64,000 bases of DNA, taken from positions 20,336,860-20,400,859 of the forward strand of contig NC_135244.1 in NCBI RefSeq assembly GCF_947623445.1. The letters run 5' to 3'. Shown here piece by piece: positions 60,169 to 64,000 of the stretch (the stretch's first letter is position 1; each line of letters starts with the position of its first letter). Position numbers and translations under genes: made by a program. The DNA is from Clavelina lepadiformis. Lineage: Eukaryota > Chordata > Ascidiacea > Aplousobranchia > Clavelinidae. A model generated the notes under the pieces. The model had not been told where the DNA came from, searched no databases, and saw only the letters and a list, made by a program, of their open reading frames with translations.

Positions 60169-61842
60169 AGCTTTTATTTTCGTTGCTGTTTTCGATATAT
60201 AATTTAACTAGTTTTCAGTAGAATTATTTTCTGTGGCATATAATGGCAATAATGAAATTCTAAAACCAATAAAAAAAATTCATTGCATAAAATTAATACA
60301 AACTCTTTTTAAGATTTTTTAAAATAACAATTGTTTCTTGAAGTTTTGCGGAAAGCATTAGTTGTAAAACACTACAATTGTCAATAAATATTTAATTAAT
60401 AGCTTAATAAAAACAAACAATTAACTAAATAAACTGAAATGCTAGGAGCAAAATTTTCTAGTCGTTCCAGCTAAAATAAGAAAGTTTCTTCCTAAAACAC
60501 TGCAATAAGATATATGTAACAAAGACCAAAAACTTTTGCTGTTTGCATTGTGCATTTTGCAATATCAATATCACAGGAGTGCTGATAGTTGTGCAAATTC
60601 ATTCTAATACCACTATACACATAACAGTACTATAAGGTTTCATGAAAAAAAAAACATCATCATAATTTATTGAAATTTACGTCTAAGTCAAATTTGCCTA
60701 CAATGCTCTACACCTGATAAATGTGATTTGACAAAACTACTGTAGAACAGTGACCCTATGCCTCTTCCGACAAATGTGAATTTTTCGTTAATAGATGAAA
60801 GCGATGTATAAGTCTAAGGTGTTGCTACACAACTACCAATCTTTCATAACATATGCATGTAGCTAGCGTAATCGAAAGGTTGCGTCATAACTTAGACGTG
60901 AGTTATGGGGGGCTTTCACAGTTCCTTCCGCGTTACACGCATCATGCAATCATTAAAGGAATCAGCTACGTCAGCGCACGTAAACGATAGCAGGCGTTAT
61001 TTGAATCATCATTTTAAACGTCTTGTGAATTGAAACTTGTCTTTTCTGCATATACCGTCAGGACTGGTAACTGTTTTAGACTTAGGGAGCATAAGGTCTA
61101 GATTTTTGGACCTGTTGGCGCAAAAGTGAGAGCACGTCAATGTAATGAAGATCATTAGACTAAAATCTGTAAAAAAAATAACTTTAGCACTCAGATATCT
61201 TTTGTGGAAAGACTAATAAGGCCAGCACAGCAAGAATTATTTTGAAGATTAAAAAGAAACGTTTCCATTTGTTCAGCCCATCGGAAGAACAAATGCAGAA
61301 GTGATAGAAATAGGCTTATTGACATTTAGGCTATATCTTGAGCCCAGCCCAACACTTAGGGCCCATACAGCATACGAACAACGAGAGTACAACCAATAAA
61401 AGTTTTAAGTCTAGCTAAACAATGAGTTCAGTCAATCTAACCTTTGAGCCCAGTCCATTTCAATGATGAGTTCAGTTCATTTCAGTCAGAAATGAATTGT
61501 TAAAACGCTTTAGTGGCAGGGTTTAAAGTTTTAAAAGAAACGTATGAAAATGGAATCAACATTTTTCTGGAATGAACTGCAAAACTAAAAGAGTTGGTTT
61601 CAAAAAGTAGGTGAACATTACGTAGTTGACACGAGTACGATGTGTTTTGATTTCAGGGCATAACTACAGAAGTAGAAAAAACATAAATAAAATACGTCTG
61701 ACGTAATGTTTATTTCCACCTGCCATAGTTTCTTACCATGGTTATCTTCTTACTATTGTTTTCAAGGATGAAGTTAAACAAAAATACATTTGTTTCAGAA
61801 ATCTGTTACTTCACAAATATTACTAAGCTCTTTAAGTGCATA
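60169..61842. other. Upstream region of the seven-TM gene
   Basis: About 1.7 kb, AT-rich, with no coding exon recognised. A good splice acceptor-like sequence (CATTTGTTTCAG, 61787-61798) just ahead of the ATG at 61843 suggests a 5' UTR intron. Confidence 0.45.
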
Positions 61843-62889
61843 ATGACAACTTTTTCTCCTACTGGGATTCAGCAAAATTATACAGAGACTTCATCAACAA
61901 TTATGACGTCAGAGCTCGATGAGGACATTATAGACATGAGCCAATATGTCGGTGCTTTGGTTGTCACGTGGTTGTTGGTTGTCATGGGGATTTACCTGGT
62001 TGTATGTTTGTTGTTTTACGAATATCGAGTTAAAATAAAAAATCAGCAAATCGGACAATTAAACAGACAAAGACAAAACCTTATTCGAGATCGCGTCGCT
62101 GATTGGTTGAGATGGTTATGCTTGATTGCTTCCATTCTGGCTTTGGTCAGATTTGGACTTGAAATTGTTGAGATCAAACTGGGTGAAAGTTCATCAATAA
62201 TTTGCGATCCTATCAGGAAATCTAAGGCTGTGCTTCAATGTGCAGTAATCACGTGTCTATATCTTGTGCTCTGGCTACGACAACGTAAGTTCTACGGAAC
62301 ACCAGCTATGTTACATCTGAGCAACAAAATCATCCGATTTTTCAGCAGATCTGTGATTATCATAATGGCAATCGCAAACGTCTTGACAATAACGCTTTAC
62401 GTCGCCACCAGAGGATATCAAAGTTCCGGTCGTGGTTGTCGGTTGGAATGGAGCAGCATCTGGACCAAGCTGCCAGGTCTTCTTCAATTCATTTTCACTA
62501 CTTTGTTCCAAGTCATCTTGCTCGGTCTGTTCATCTACCCGCTCTATAAACACCGGGTGGCAATGAAGAGCGTGGTCTCAAACAGTCCGAATAACGAAAT
62601 CAAAGTCATAAAACGGGTAACTTTGGCAACGGTGGTCGCCGTGGTTACCGATGGACTTGCCGGATTGGTCGCTTTGGTCGCTTTTTCAAAGTCCTTTGGT
62701 GCTTTACGTCAGCTTATTTATGACGTAGACATGTTGGTCAATTTGTTGGCGATCATCTGTTCCTTTGCTGACTGGCGAACACGGCTGGCGCCCTTCCTGG
62801 TCAAACAAGAGAAGATCGTGGGAACAGTGAAGCGGAAGTTGATTGATAACCAAAGGACCGAAGTGACTACCGTCAGCAATAACGTATGA
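61843..62889 (+). CDS. Orphan seven-transmembrane protein, single coding exon
   Basis: An open frame runs from 61738 to the TGA at 62887. I prefer the ATG at 61843 (MTTFSPTGIQQNYTE, 348 aa) because an acceptor-like CAG lies between the two starts. This start also gives a short extracellular N-terminus with an NYT sequon. Seven hydrophobic segments follow: VGALVVTWLLVVMGIYLVV; WLRWLCLIASILALVRFGL; AVLQCAVITCLYLVLWL; VIIIMAIANVLTITLYVA; LPGLLQFIFTTLFQVILLG; LATVVAVVTDGLAGLVALV; DVDMLVNLLAIICSFADW. Basic residues dominate the predicted cytosolic loops (RVKIKNQQ, RQRKFYG, YKHRVAMK), consistent with an outside N-terminus. No DRY motif follows TM3 and no NPxxY is seen in TM7, so it is not a standard rhodopsin-class receptor. 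A divergent GPCR-like receptor is the best guess; ligand and family are unknown. Confidence 0.75.
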   Translation: MTTFSPTGIQQNYTETSSTIMTSELDEDIIDMSQYVGALVVTWLLVVMGIYLVVCLLFYEYRVKIKNQQIGQLNRQRQNLIRDRVADWLRWLCLIASILALVRFGLEIVEIKLGESSSIICDPIRKSKAVLQCAVITCLYLVLWLRQRKFYGTPAMLHLSNKIIRFFSRSVIIIMAIANVLTITLYVATRGYQSSGRGCRLEWSSIWTKLPGLLQFIFTTLFQVILLGLFIYPLYKHRVAMKSVVSNSPNNEIKVIKRVTLATVVAVVTDGLAGLVALVAFSKSFGALRQLIYDVDMLVNLLAIICSFADWRTRLAPFLVKQEKIVGTVKRKLIDNQRTEVTTVSNNV

Positions 62890-64000
62890 TCAATTATTAT
62901 TAATGTGTTATAAACAAGAAAACCGAAGACTCGGACTTATTCTACCACCCGTATGTGAGAGATTTCGAACTACATGGCCAATAGGCGGAACGCATTAGCG
63001 GAAAAATGTTTCCTGCATGGATTGTAAACCCATGAGCAACCCTGAATATTTTATCAAATTTTGCCATCTTTAATCCAGTGCCATGACCCATTAGTAAGTT
63101 GTGAGAGCTACACAACCTTAATTAACAGCGTTCCTTTGAAGGTACAGTTGCATGCATAGTACGGGTAAGCTAGTGACTGAACTACTGAAGTTGGTCGAGT
63201 TTCCATAAAAACTTACAAAAACACTGTTACGTGACATAGCACATCTGCACACAGCAGTTAAGCGATGCAAGTTTGCTTCAATTGTTGCTTTGTATGTTTC
63301 GAAGCGCAACACGTGACGGAACTCACGAACACGAACTGTGTTACTGTATATTGCTGTATATTGCTGATGTATTTTCAGTTTCGACATACTGCTGAATTAA
63401 TACAAGCTTTCATGAGATATTCATGCGTCTTTTTGAAGTACTTTTATTCGTCACCCGACAAAAATACCTCCACTACTATTTTGCCGTATTTATATATACA
63501 CTTACAGTGCAAATGACATAACAGTGACTATATGCTGTTTTTGGTAGGAACGTTACTAAAACAACACTGAGTTGATATTGCTTGAAGCGTGATAACCAAA
63601 TTTTAAGGTGAAATAAGAAACAGGATATAGTTTAGCACTCTTAAGGTTAACTTTATTTTTTTCGACACGAGCTTTCGCAAGCATAAGCTTGCTTCTTCTG
63701 GTGTACTGTGAAATGGCAAAAAATATTTCAAAATTGCTAGGTAAAGGTCTGGTTGGAAATAAAAATCGCAATTTTGACGTAATATCTACATGTATCCAAG
63801 AAATCACAAAATACTTGATGACGTAACAACATAATATAAAATAAATCTGTAAATGAAAGGAAAACGGAAATAAAGACGTATTAAAGTCAAATAATGAATA
63901 TTTATTTATAAAGTCCCATAAAACTGGCGTCTCTGTTAAGGCCTTAAAAGCCATATTTTGATATTTTCAAAATAGGAAAAGTAAAGTGCATGCGAGTTTA
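62890..64000. other. Region downstream of the seven-TM gene to window end
   Basis: AT-rich with no supported gene. Contains the third copy of the fold-back repeat family (63617-63720). A 132-codon minus-strand ORF (63556-63954) runs through that repeat and is therefore judged spurious. Confidence 0.5.
63617..63720 (+). repeat. Solo end of the fold-back MITE family (copy C)
   Basis: Reads AAACAGGATATAGTTTAGCA, then TTAAGGTTAACTTTATTTTT, TCGACACGAGCTTTCGCAAG and CATAAGCTTGCTTCTTCTGG. It is nearly identical to the arm at 2541-2660 and to the right arm of 48651-48861. No second arm follows within the window. Confidence 0.7.

Noticed and set aside
63556-63954. 132-codon minus-strand ORF at the right end
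   Set aside because: Runs through a repeat-family arm shared with two other sites and has no protein resemblance.
1-64000. CRISPR arrays, rRNA genes, operon-type layout
   Set aside because: No regularly spaced short repeats and no rRNA-like sequence. Genes are intron-rich and eukaryotic.

Overview
The window looks like nuclear DNA of an animal, most likely a solitary ascidian (tunicate) such as Ciona or a relative. This rests on AT-rich sequence, short-intron genes, deuterostome-like single-copy genes (IDH3B, WDR1) and many small MITE-like DNA transposons. The species call is inference. All gene models were built by eye from splice sites, reading phase and remembered protein families, with no database search.

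Layout. (1) 1-1844, minus: the 5' four coding exons of mitochondrial NAD-isocitrate dehydrogenase beta subunit (IDH3B), running off the left edge. (2) 4710-9994, plus: a complete 15-exon WDR1/AIP1 gene (actin-interacting WD40 protein, about 609 aa). (3) 11415-53778: a cluster of six intact paralogous 12-TM major facilitator transporters of the MFSD4B/NaGLT1 (sodium-dependent glucose transporter 1) type. Each has nine coding exons with almost invariant lengths and phases. Copies 1, 2, 3, 5 and 6 are on the minus strand and copy 4 is on the plus strand. Copies 3 and 4 are head to head across a 9.2 kb gene-poor gap, and copies 4 and 5 are tail to tail. (4) 56.3-60.2 kb: a transposon-rich island with a GC-richer intact ORF carrying a CCHC zinc knuckle (LINE ORF1-like), a decayed LINE reverse transcriptase on the other strand and a decayed unknown coding stretch. 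(5) 61843-62889, plus: an intronless orphan seven-TM protein.

How the genes work together. IDH3B and WDR1 are ordinary housekeeping genes (TCA cycle; cofilin-dependent actin turnover) with divergent 5' ends. The transporter array is a local lineage expansion. Copies 3-6 are close relatives, with signs of recent duplication or conversion (4 with 5, 3 with 6); copies 1 and 2 are more divergent.

The most unusual structure is in intron 2 of the transporter genes. Three of the six copies carry transposon insertions there. In two of these (copies 4 and 6) the insertion lies immediately beyond the 5' splice site, so that the donor sequence is present twice, once on each side of the element. No CRISPR, rRNA or confident tRNA gene was seen. 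No wholly new biological system can be asserted from the sequence alone.
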